Below are positions 35,965 through 42,885 of a stretch of DNA of 64,000 bases, piece after piece. The position numbers and the translations under genes are program-made. The stretch covers positions 54,688 through 118,687 of the forward strand of contig DGQF01000034.1 of the NCBI GenBank assembly GCA_002389675.1, in the 5' to 3' direction. The stretch is from Gammaproteobacteria bacterium UBA4421 (GTDB lineage Bacteria > Pseudomonadota > Gammaproteobacteria > Pseudomonadales > Azotimanducaceae). The first letter of the stretch is position 1. Every line of letters begins with the position of its first letter. The notes under the pieces were generated by a model. The model had not been told where the DNA came from, made no database searches, and was given only the letters and a program-made list of their open reading frames with translations.

Positions 35965-36837
35965 CTAGTCCTCAAGGAATTCACGCGTGCGACCAACAAA
36001 AGCTTCCAATTGGTCATGATGTACCCAGTGGCCGGCATCGGCGAAGCTGGCGACCTCCAAAGGACAGGAGAAGTTTTTGGCTCGACCGTCAGCGATGGGA
36101 TCACTGGCCCAGGATTCTAGACCTCTCACCAGTAGCGTCGGACAGGTAATCTCGGTGAACATCGCCCAAATATCTTCAAAGGGAATGCCGCTTGGCGCAA
36201 AGGCGCGGACGTAGTTGTCAAATTTCCACGAGTAGGTGCCGTCTTCATTCTGATTGCTGCCGTGAATGGTTAGATGCCGGGCTCGTTCTTTGGATAAATG
36301 TGGATTTTCCGTCTGCATACGCTGAAAGGCATCTTCTAATGTCGCGTAACGTCGCACGAGGCGGCCAGAAAGTTTGCGCAAGTCTGCCATCCAATCGTGA
36401 ACACGTGGGCCTAAAGATTGGTTGATGCGGGCTTTGATCATCGCTGGGGGTGGCCCCATGCCTTCTATGGCAACCAGTTTTCTGACATTCTGCGGAAAAA
36501 GTGCGGTGTACAGGAGTGCAATTGAGCCACCCAGAGAATGGCCTATGACCGTGACAGGCGCCATGCCTTTTTGGTCCAACAGCTGAGCGATGTCGTAGAC
36601 ATAATCAATCTGGTTATACGAACCGCCGCGCATCCATTCGCTGTCACCATGCCCCCTCAGGTCTGGTGCAATGATGTGATAGTCATTGCGAAAGTGTTCA
36701 GCGACCCAATCCCAATTGCGACAATGATCTCTGCCGCCATGAATTAAAATCATCGGCGGCGCCTCAGGGTTGCCCCAGTCAACATAATGAAGACGAAGTC
36801 GCTGCGAGAAATAACTGTGTGAAGTGGGTCCGAGCAT
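35965..36837 (-). CDS. Alpha/beta hydrolase
   Basis: A 290-aa single-domain hydrolase. Oxyanion region 'MILIHGGRDHCRNWD', then 'DLRGHGDSEWM', nucleophile elbow 'VIGHSLGGSIALLYT' and C-terminal catalytic His in 'FADAGHWVHHDQLEAF'. This is the pattern of epoxide hydrolase/haloperoxidase-like and C-C bond hydrolases; the substrate is unknown. It is the first gene of an operon with the CinA/nucleotidyltransferase gene. Confidence 0.88.
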   Translation of the reverse strand: MLGPTSHSYFSQRLRLHYVDWGNPEAPPMILIHGGRDHCRNWDWVAEHFRNDYHIIAPDLRGHGDSEWMRGGSYNQIDYVYDIAQLLDQKGMAPVTVIGHSLGGSIALLYTALFPQNVRKLVAIEGMGPPPAMIKARINQSLGPRVHDWMADLRKLSGRLVRRYATLEDAFQRMQTENPHLSKERARHLTIHGSNQNEDGTYSWKFDNYVRAFAPSGIPFEDIWAMFTEITCPTLLVRGLESWASDPIADGRAKNFSCPLEVASFADAGHWVHHDQLEAFVGRTREFLED

Positions 36838-36890
36838 GAATAGTGATCTGTGCTAGTGAGCCTGCAGTATACCTTGGGATTTGCTTCGGT

Positions 36891-38168
36891 TTAGCTCTGG
36901 GTCGAGGTTTTTTTGGCTGCTTGGCTCAGGCGCCGGTTAGCCTGTTGTGCGATAAAAGCTTCGATCAAGAAGCCAAAAATAAGAATGCCTGCCGCGCTGA
37001 TGTGATTTAGCCAGTCCAGCGCATGAAATAGACCTGCGGCGGCAAATATGCCCAGAACGCGGACGGTACTGCCGTAGGCCATGCTGGAGGTTTGGCGTAA
37101 ATGCATCAATCTGCTGTGGAAATAGTTCCGGTAGATGATCACTGTGGGCATAAGGCACATGACCAAGAGCACCTCAATTGCCAGTTCGATCAACCCGTTG
37201 GGTACGTTCATTAAATCTCCCCAGAGCCAATTAGCCAGTGGGGTCAGACTAAAAACCAGCATAATGGCGGTAATGCCGATTGCGATTTGCCGCATGAATT
37301 TTTGTTTACCCACCAGATCGTCGAAACCAAAACTAATGAAAAAATGCCGGAATTGGTTTGCGGCTTGTTGGAAGATCATGCTGAAGTCAAAAGCGATGCG
37401 CAGGGCGGCAATGGTCAAAAGGCCATCAGGCGTGCGAGCGACGAAGGCGAACAACACTGGACGACTCAGCGCAAACATGACACCCGTGGTCGACACTGGA
37501 ACAAAAAACTCAAACAAGGTTTGAAAAGATATTTTTTCCGTGATGATCTCTTGTGGTGGTTCATAGTGTTGATTCTTCACTAGCCACAGCAGAGCGTTGA
37601 GCAAGCTGACTCCGGTAAGTTCAGCACCAACAATGACTATCATTGGGGTGCCGTCCAGCGTGAATCCAGCGATCAAAAAGACGATAACGCTGGCTAAATA
37701 GACGAAATTGCATACGGTAACCCATCCAGTGAGGTGAGCCTGAATCAATAATCCGCTAAGAAAATGGCGTTGAGCGTTCAGCAAAATTAATGGGCACATC
37801 ATGAATAAATAGCTGGTCACGCGTCGACTGAGTTCACCAGATAAGTCAAACACCCCACTGATAAGCGTATTGCCGAAAGTGGTGCTCGCCAGAATCAACA
37901 GAGGCAACATGACCGTGATGCTGGTCATGACCACAAACTGCCACGTTTTGCGGTTCGCCTGCCGGCTGCGTGCAAAAACGTTGGCGAGTTGTGAAATGAA
38001 TTGCAAGCTGGCATTAAAAAAGCCAAATACGCCATAAGCCAGTGCAAGTACGGCCAGTTCAGTTACCGCGTTTGGGTATCGAGCTAAGGTTGCATTCTGA
38101 AATTGAATGGACAAGACCATGCCCATGCCCGTGAGTGCTAAGGGCCAGTAAAAGCGCCAATACGTCAT
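36891..38168 (-). CDS. ANKH-like transporter of the MATE/MOP superfamily
   Basis: A 425-aa polytopic protein (about 11-12 helices) not matching ordinary MATE or Wzx motifs. Resemblances to animal ANKH (progressive ankylosis protein) as I recall its sequence: N-terminal 'YWRFYWPLALTGMGMVL', a first-bundle segment with 'FARSRQANRKTW', the second-bundle 'SRPVLFAFVARTPDGL' (ANKH has 'SRPIVNLFVSRD') and late 'HSRLMHLRQTSSMAYGSTVR'. ANKH exports ATP/citrate (earlier described as pyrophosphate export). Bacterial homologues are uncharacterised. The relation is a memory-based alignment. Confidence 0.5.
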   Translation of the reverse strand: MTYWRFYWPLALTGMGMVLSIQFQNATLARYPNAVTELAVLALAYGVFGFFNASLQFISQLANVFARSRQANRKTWQFVVMTSITVMLPLLILASTTFGNTLISGVFDLSGELSRRVTSYLFMMCPLILLNAQRHFLSGLLIQAHLTGWVTVCNFVYLASVIVFLIAGFTLDGTPMIVIVGAELTGVSLLNALLWLVKNQHYEPPQEIITEKISFQTLFEFFVPVSTTGVMFALSRPVLFAFVARTPDGLLTIAALRIAFDFSMIFQQAANQFRHFFISFGFDDLVGKQKFMRQIAIGITAIMLVFSLTPLANWLWGDLMNVPNGLIELAIEVLLVMCLMPTVIIYRNYFHSRLMHLRQTSSMAYGSTVRVLGIFAAAGLFHALDWLNHISAAGILIFGFLIEAFIAQQANRRLSQAAKKTSTQS

Positions 38169-38208
38169 GTGGTGTTTCGTGTTGGCTCAGGGCTGGCCGG
38201 TGCGCAGG

Positions 38209-38802
38209 TTACGGGCCGTGTTTGCGGAAAGTGAGGACGAAGCTGACTGGAACGGATTGGCTGATGCTAGGCAAGCCCGCCAGTGATCGCAGCTTCTCGA
38301 TGCCTTGTGTTAACCCGGTGTCCTGGGCAGTAAGAATAATCGGTACGAGACTGCTGATGACCAATGTTTCACCGTCTAATTTTGCAACCAGTGTATTGAG
38401 GTTAATGGGTATGGTCTTATCTTTAAGCGTTAAGGTGGCGTCGGTGTTGAAAAGCAGGGTGTCACCCGCGTTGAAGCCCGAGAGAATCAAAGGGTCGACA
38501 TTTGTGCGTAGGGTGGCTTCAGGAAAAATGTCGCTTTGAAAAAGGAACGTTTGCATCCGTTGGTTGCGGATGGGTATCAGCGTCTCGACGCTGGCAAGCT
38601 TGACTGAAACTTGGGCGTCACCGCTTTCCAGTAGCGTGCCGGATAAATTCTTGAAGTAATGGACTTCCGCGATGTCGCCAGCTTTTGTCGATATAAAACT
38701 CAATCTTGAACGGTCATTATCCAGTGTCCACTGCGCCCAAGTAGACGTTGCCCAGAAACTCAGGGAGATTGTTGCGATTAAGGTAATCCATCGAATAAGC
38801 AT
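38209..38802 (-). CDS. YceI family periplasmic protein
   Basis: A 197-aa lipocalin-like protein with signal peptide ('TISLSFWATSTWAQW'). The mature N-terminus 'WTLDNDRSRLSFISTKAGDI' is the YceI signature and the later 'LLESGDAQVSVKLASVET', 'TFLFQSDIFPEATL' and 'LNTLVAKLDGETLVI' complete the eight-stranded barrel. YceI proteins bind polyisoprenoid lipids such as quinones in the periplasm. Its gene follows the ANKH-like gene's start by 40 bp on the same strand. Confidence 0.88.
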   Translation of the reverse strand: MLIRWITLIATISLSFWATSTWAQWTLDNDRSRLSFISTKAGDIAEVHYFKNLSGTLLESGDAQVSVKLASVETLIPIRNQRMQTFLFQSDIFPEATLRTNVDPLILSGFNAGDTLLFNTDATLTLKDKTIPINLNTLVAKLDGETLVISSLVPIILTAQDTGLTQGIEKLRSLAGLPSISQSVPVSFVLTFRKHGP

Positions 38803-38922
38803 TTTAGGCGTCCGTACTGTGTTTTAGAATCAGAAAAAGCGGAGTATAGCGGTCTTTTAAGCTCGGGTGGCAGGCGCGAGGTGCTGCTGGCGTCTTTTGT
38901 CCGAGTGCGGGACAATGCAGGA

Positions 38923-39837
38923 ATGGAGAATTGGTCAGATGGATCGGATACAAATGCAATGAATCGGGTGGTGATCTTACTAGGCACCAATTACAGCGGT
39001 TCACACCTTCTGTCGCATTTGCTCAGTTCCCATTCGGCCTGTGTCGGTGTCGGAGAATTGCATCGATATACCCAGTTAGTGGCGGGGGATACCTCTGCGC
39101 CTGTGGTGTCGCAGTATACGACCTCACCGTTGTTTGCTGATCTGGAGGGCTTGCCGATCTCGCGTTGGCATGAGGTTATTGAGCAGCGTATTCGGGATCA
39201 ATTGGCGATCCCTGCACCGGTGATCATCGACAATTCGAAGAAAATTCGCTGGGTTGAACAGGTGGCGCAAGGATCAAGGCTAGATTTGCGGATTGTACAT
39301 CTTCTCAGAGATCCCAGAGCCTTGGTTTTGCGTTGGCTCAATACCTACGGCGCGGCCAAACAGCGCCGCACCCAGCGAATCCGAGTAGCTAAACGAGTGC
39401 CATCCCGAGCAGTACGGATTCTATTGGGCAATTGGTCGACGGTCTTTACCTATAAATGGTTGAGAGAAAATCGTCAGATTAGCCAGTTTATTGCCCGCAC
39501 CCGATACCCCCACGCGGTGGTAACGTATCGCGACATGGTATTTGATACCCAGTCTATGCTGACGCGCTTGATGCCGCGATTCGGTTTGTCTTTTGAGCCG
39601 GCGCAATTGCGCTTTGGCGAGTCGAATTTGCATGGAACGATAAAGACTGCGCATGCTCAGGTCGTAAGTCAGTCTGAGATACGCCCCGATTTGAAATGGC
39701 AAACGCAGCTGGATCAAAGTGCATCAGCTGCGATTGTGGGCAACAAAGACGTGGTAAATTATCTAAAGTCGCTCGGGTTGCACTGCGGTAGCAACGGCCT
39801 GCAGTCGATTGTGGATAAGGCCCACGGCGTGAGTTAA
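38923..39837 (+). CDS. PAPS-dependent sulfotransferase family protein
   Basis: A 304-aa protein. The 5'-phosphosulfate loop is 'VVILLGTNYSGSHLLSHLLS' near the N-terminus, and the 3'-phosphate-binding region is 'IVHLLRDPRALVLRWLNTYG'; 'RYPHAVVTYRDMVFD' is the expected substrate-binding strand and helix. It would transfer sulfate from PAPS to a carbohydrate, peptide or lipid acceptor. Start is uncertain (GTG 38881, ATG 38923 or ATG 38959); none has a strong ribosome binding site. Divergent from yceI; downstream is a gene-free stretch. Confidence 0.75.
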   Translation: MENWSDGSDTNAMNRVVILLGTNYSGSHLLSHLLSSHSACVGVGELHRYTQLVAGDTSAPVVSQYTTSPLFADLEGLPISRWHEVIEQRIRDQLAIPAPVIIDNSKKIRWVEQVAQGSRLDLRIVHLLRDPRALVLRWLNTYGAAKQRRTQRIRVAKRVPSRAVRILLGNWSTVFTYKWLRENRQISQFIARTRYPHAVVTYRDMVFDTQSMLTRLMPRFGLSFEPAQLRFGESNLHGTIKTAHAQVVSQSEIRPDLKWQTQLDQSASAAIVGNKDVVNYLKSLGLHCGSNGLQSIVDKAHGVS

Positions 39838-39961
39838 AAAGGGGCGTTTTCAGGGCTGGGTGATCGCAATTGGTGCAAGGGTTTGCTTTTCTTGATGCTC
39901 GCTTTGGCGCCTTGCGCATTTATACAGCCATGAATCAGCGTTTTACGCCGCATTTTTTGTT

Positions 39962-39978
39962 TTGGCACGCAATTTGCT
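39962..39978 (+). promoter_or_regulatory. Consensus sigma-54 (-24/-12) promoter
   Basis: TTGGCACGCAATTTGCT matches the RpoN consensus TGGCAC-N5-TTGCW without mismatch, with GG and GC at the correct distance. Transcription would start near 39989 and run rightward through the hairpin region. No activator gene sits next to it, and no protein-coding gene starts directly downstream. Confidence 0.7.
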
Positions 39979-40104
39979 AACACTTTAGTGTGTTTGGCAA
40001 GAAAAGGAAACAAAGCGCAAGCAAAACAACAACTTCTTATGGCGTAAAAGTGGCACAAATCGCTCTGCGTCGTAAATCTGATTTGAAAGTTTTCGGAACG
40101 CTGT

Positions 40105-40119
40105 GTAGATGTTATCTAC
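40105..40119. repeat. Perfect 6-bp hairpin
   Basis: GTAGAT-GTT-ATCTAC forms a 6-bp stem with a 3-nt loop, inside the possible sigma-54 transcript, 70 nt upstream of the longer hairpin. Confidence 0.5.
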
Positions 40120-40174
40120 TCATACCTCTCCCCTCTCCAAGTGAAGGCATCCCCGCCTGCAGCGTTCTGGGAAT

Positions 40175-40198
40175 GCAGCGCCTAGCAATAGGCGCTGC
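40175..40198. repeat. Perfect 10-bp hairpin with GCAA tetraloop
   Basis: GCAGCGCCTA at 40175-40184 and its perfect complement at 40189-40198 enclose GCAA, a GNRA tetraloop sequence if transcribed rightward. No T run follows, so it is not an intrinsic terminator; it looks like an RNA structural element. Confidence 0.65.
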
Positions 40199-40301
40199 AA
40201 CTTTCCAAGGAGGGATTGTCGGCATAGGGCGTCCGCCGGCGCGAGCTTTTGATTGATCTCAAAGCAATCAACCGCTGTCTCATAAACCGAAAAGCGCGCT
40301 T

Positions 40302-40344
40302 TGTGACCGTGTTCACAGGGTAGTCACAATCGCATGAGTATAGT
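40302..40344 (+). promoter_or_regulatory. CRP-type class II promoter of the 40411 small ORF
   Basis: TGTGACCGTGTTCACA (40302-40317) is a perfect TGTGA-N6-TCACA CRP/Vfr box. A TATAGT -10 hexamer lies at 40339-40344, giving a start near 40351. The box centre at 40309.5 is 41.5 bp upstream of that start, exactly the class II activator position; there is no good -35 element, as expected for an activated promoter. Confidence 0.65.
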
Positions 40345-40410
40345 GTCGCAAAATTTAGCAACGGTCAGCCAGAGCAGCCCGTTTACAACGTATTGATGGA
40401 GAATTTAGAC

Positions 40411-40500
40411 ATGAAATATTGGTTAACGACCAATCCACAAATAGTGTTCCCAAGCTTGCTAATTGCGATAGCACTGGTATCACCTATCTTCCTGGCCTAG
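40411..40500 (+). CDS. 29-aa single-pass membrane peptide
   Basis: A short ORF with a proper ribosome binding site GGAGA (40398-40402, 8 nt before ATG) and a well-placed upstream promoter. The product starts 'MKYWLTTNPQIVFPSLL' and continues as one hydrophobic helix to its C-terminus (ending 'SPIFLA'). The N-terminal pattern W-x3-NP-x4-P-x-L resembles bacteriochlorophyll-binding LH2 alpha polypeptides, but the ligating His is absent and no photosynthesis gene is nearby. Small hydrophobic peptides of this kind are often accessory subunits of respiratory or transport complexes. Too short for standard gene callers. Confidence 0.5.
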   Translation: MKYWLTTNPQIVFPSLLIAIALVSPIFLA

Positions 40501-40552
40501 TTCAGGCTGACCGTATGTGTGGCGCAACCATTGCGCTAGCATGACGGTGGGT

Positions 40553-41338
40553 TCACTTCGGTATGAGCTCAAAAACCGCATCAACGCTTGCATAGAATGT
40601 GAGTTCGCCTTCGGCGACACGGGTGGCGTCCACTTGCGCTGCTGCAAATCTCCCCGCGGTCATCTTGGGCGCTGAGACGTAATTTTTAACTTCTGACAAG
40701 CTGAGCAGGCTCCCCACTCGGTGGCCCGTGGCATCGGCATAAAGGGCCGCTTGTGCGCTAGCCGCCTCTACCGCTTGCTTACGTGCCTCATTGCGGGCGG
40801 GGTTGTCGTCGTCAAGCGCAAACGTTATGCCAGAGAACGACTGGCTACCCGCGTTGATGAGCGTGTCGATGATGGTACCGAGCTGGCTTAAGTTGCGCAC
40901 GGTGACGGTCAATTCATTGGAGCTGGTATAGCCGACCAGACGAGGTGCTTCACCCGGCCGGCGATTGTTGTAATCATAGTCGGGTTGCAGGAGAAAATGA
41001 GATGTCTGCAGGTCTGCATCAGGAATGCTCGCGGTTTCCAAAGCGAGAAAAATGCTGTTCATCGCGCTGCGGTTGGCAGCCATCGCTTCTGCCGCGGTTA
41101 CGCCAAGCGTCTTAACCCCGGTCCGCAGGTAGGCTATGTCTGGCGCCTTGCTGATCCGTCCTTCGGCTGAAACGCTTACTTTAGCAACGGACTGAATCTT
41201 ATCCAAAAGGGCGGCTGGGGTGTACTTTGATGGCGCGGTGGTTGTAGGTCCAGTGACGTCGCCGTACCCGCATCCAGTTGAAGCACTGGTGACTATGACT
41301 AGGAGGCTGGCGGCTAATGCGCTTCGGGTGAGGTCCAT
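40553..41338 (-). CDS. SIMPL-domain (DUF541) lipoprotein
   Basis: A 261-aa exported protein with a lipobox-like 'STGCGYG' after the signal peptide. The SIMPL domain is visible: 'VSAEGRISKAPDIAYLRTGV', 'AEAMAANRSAMNSIFLAL', 'DLQTSHFLLQPDYDY', 'YTSSNELTVTVRNLSQLGTI' and 'ARKQAVEAASAQAALYADAT'. SIMPL proteins (BP26/OMP28 type) form channel-like oligomers in the envelope and are linked to oxidative stress. ATG 41338 has AGGA in front; the longer frame overlaps the upstream gene. Confidence 0.85.
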   Translation of the reverse strand: MDLTRSALAASLLVIVTSASTGCGYGDVTGPTTTAPSKYTPAALLDKIQSVAKVSVSAEGRISKAPDIAYLRTGVKTLGVTAAEAMAANRSAMNSIFLALETASIPDADLQTSHFLLQPDYDYNNRRPGEAPRLVGYTSSNELTVTVRNLSQLGTIIDTLINAGSQSFSGITFALDDDNPARNEARKQAVEAASAQAALYADATGHRVGSLLSLSEVKNYVSAPKMTAGRFAAAQVDATRVAEGELTFYASVDAVFELIPK

Positions 41339-41409
41339 GTGGGATCCTAAATTTAACGTAGGCTTGCGTTGATGAGAGTTCTTGCTGCGCAGGCGCGCGC
41401 CGCGCATGG

Positions 41410-42246
41410 TTAAGGGCACCCTGCTGCAGGGTATGGGGCAGGATATACCTGCACAGCGGCGTCTCGCAGGGTGCGGCATTTATCGGGATGTGATGCACCC
41501 GATGTGAGGATGTAGAGATTTTCCTCTCCGATCATGCAGGCATATGCGCTGCGCTCCAATGCGATGCGATGTGTCACTTCCCCCCCAATAAGCTGGCGAA
41601 TGCACTCGTTAGTGGTGGGCGAGGCGCTCCATATTCCGCCTGCTTCATCAAGGCAAATGCCATCAGGGACAGCCGGGCGTGGGAGTTGCGCCCATATCCG
41701 TTTGTTGGTCAGGGCGCCGTTGTTGGCGATGTCAAACATGGTCATCCGCGAGGCAAACGTTTCGGCGACGATCAGGGTTTTGCCATCTGGCGTGATCACA
41801 CTGCCATTTGGGAACATCAGATCATCGTCTTCGAGGAAAATCCCGCCGTTAGGGTCGACGCGTATTAATTCGGCGGGTTTGGGTTTTGCATTGTTGTGCA
41901 GGTCGAAGCCGAAGTTGCCAATATAGGCGCGCCCGTTGAGGTCAACGACCATATCATTGCAGTGGCCACTGGCAAGGTGACTTAGGTCTGCATGGACAGC
42001 CAGGTTATTGCCGTCAAATCGTAAAATCTGCCGCCGAGTCATACTGACGATCAGTAAATCTCCGTTAGGGAGCCAGCCCAATCCCGAGGGTTGATCATCT
42101 GCTAGCGTTACGATGGTCGTGCGCTCGCCGTTAGGCGTTACGCGGATCACCTGTTGCGCATGCATATCTGATAACCACAGGGCGCCGTCGCGCCAACGGG
42201 GCCCCTCTGCGAAACATAAGCCGCTCAGCAGAACGTGCTCAGACAT
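41410..42246 (-). CDS. SMP-30/gluconolactonase family protein
   Basis: A 278-aa six-bladed beta-propeller lactonase. Signature segments: 'GLCFAEGPRWRDGALWLSDM', 'IVTLADDQPSGLGWLPNGDL', 'HCNDMVVDLNGRAYIGNFGF' (metal-binding Asn) and 'GSVITPDGKTLIVAETFASR'; 'PDGICLDEAGGIWSASP' follows. It would hydrolyse a sugar or similar lactone using Ca/Zn. Located 9 bp downstream of the glutathione peroxidase gene, so probably in the same transcript. Confidence 0.88.
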   Translation of the reverse strand: MSEHVLLSGLCFAEGPRWRDGALWLSDMHAQQVIRVTPNGERTTIVTLADDQPSGLGWLPNGDLLIVSMTRRQILRFDGNNLAVHADLSHLASGHCNDMVVDLNGRAYIGNFGFDLHNNAKPKPAELIRVDPNGGIFLEDDDLMFPNGSVITPDGKTLIVAETFASRMTMFDIANNGALTNKRIWAQLPRPAVPDGICLDEAGGIWSASPTTNECIRQLIGGEVTHRIALERSAYACMIGEENLYILTSGASHPDKCRTLRDAAVQVYPAPYPAAGCP

Positions 42247-42255
42247 GAATTTGCC

Positions 42256-42744
42256 TCACTGTGCAGCCAAAAGGGCGGCGAGCGTCTTGCCAACTTCCTC
42301 TGGCGTGGTTTGTGGTCCAAAACGTTGAATCACATTGCCATCTCGTCCAACAAGAAATTTGGTGAAGTTCCAGCCGATAGCTTCGTTGCCGTCGTCTCCA
42401 GGTGATCCCGATTTAAGGGCTTTGAACAGATCACAAGTCCGAGCGCCGTTGACGTCGGTTTTTTCAAACATCGGGAAGTTGACGTCGTATTTTTCTTTTG
42501 CGAACGCGAGAATCTGCTCGTTACTGCCAGGCTCCTGAGCGCCAAATTGATTGCAAGGAAATGCCAAAACGGTGAAGCCTTGATCTTGATAATCTGCCTG
42601 TAATGTACGCAACCCGGCGTACTGTTGTGTAAGTCCTCAGCGGCTTGCGACGTTTACGACGAGGCACAAAGTGCCTTTATAGTTGGCGAAATCTACAGTG
42701 TTTCCGTCAATTGAAGTCATTGAAAGTTCATGAAACTGGGCCAT
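42256..42744 (-). CDS. Selenocysteine-containing glutathione peroxidase (in-frame TGA = Sec36)
   Basis: Read through one in-frame TGA (42637-42639), this is a complete 162-residue glutathione peroxidase. The frame begins at ATG 42744 ('AQFHELSMTSIDGNTVDF'), continues 'LCLVVNVASR', then TGA, then 'GLTQQYAGLRTLQADYQDQG', 'VLAFPCNQFGAQEPGSNEQI' and the C-terminal 'GWNFTKFLVGRDGNVIQRF'. The TGA occupies exactly the catalytic position (family 'NVAS.[UC]G.T'), the partner Gln and Trp ('FPCNQFG', 'WNFTKFLV') are present, and the rest is intact. A bacterial SECIS-like hairpin lies 15 nt after the TGA. It would reduce peroxides with glutathione or thioredoxin. A plain gene caller yields only a 118-aa fragment. 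Confidence 0.85.
42605..42622 (-). promoter_or_regulatory. SECIS-like hairpin of the glutathione peroxidase mRNA
   Basis: On the coding strand, GTACGC-CGGGTT-GCGTAC forms a perfect 6-bp stem starting 15 nt after the TGA, with the apical loop beginning at +21 and a G in its second position. This fits the known bacterial rule (loop 16-37 nt after UGA, G among the first two loop bases) that recruits SelB. Confidence 0.7.
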
Positions 42745-42885
42745 TGGCTATGCTCCTTGAAAGCGGGTTAACGATCTGACGCCGGCGCGGCCGGAGCCGT
42801 CATTCTCCATGGTAGCGTCCAGCCGCAGTTATGGGTACCATCTTAGAAGGAAGCGTATAAATTAATTGCAGAAAGGATCTTGACC

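Larger units (their letters stand above)
39838..40410. other. 573-bp gene-poor stretch with promoter, hairpin and operator sites
   Basis: Between the sulfotransferase gene and the small ORF at 40411 there is no convincing gene. The stretch holds a sigma-54 promoter, hairpins and a CRP-controlled promoter, described separately. A possible GTG frame (39990-40256) runs through the hairpins but has Pro/Cys-rich, unprotein-like composition and starts at the predicted transcription start, so it is not called. Confidence 0.7.

Noticed and set aside
39990..40256. 88-codon GTG-started frame in the gene-poor region
   Set aside because: It starts at the predicted sigma-54 transcription start without a ribosome site and runs through hairpin sequence with unprotein-like composition.
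39990..40260. Identity with CrcZ or GlmY/GlmZ small RNAs
   Set aside because: Only a single CA motif and a short GTAGATG similarity are seen; there is no cbrB or glmS neighbour, so no named RNA family is assigned.
42256..42612. 118-aa glutathione peroxidase fragment starting at an internal Met
   Set aside because: The intact N-terminal half lies upstream in the same frame across a TGA at the catalytic codon, so the fragment call is wrong.
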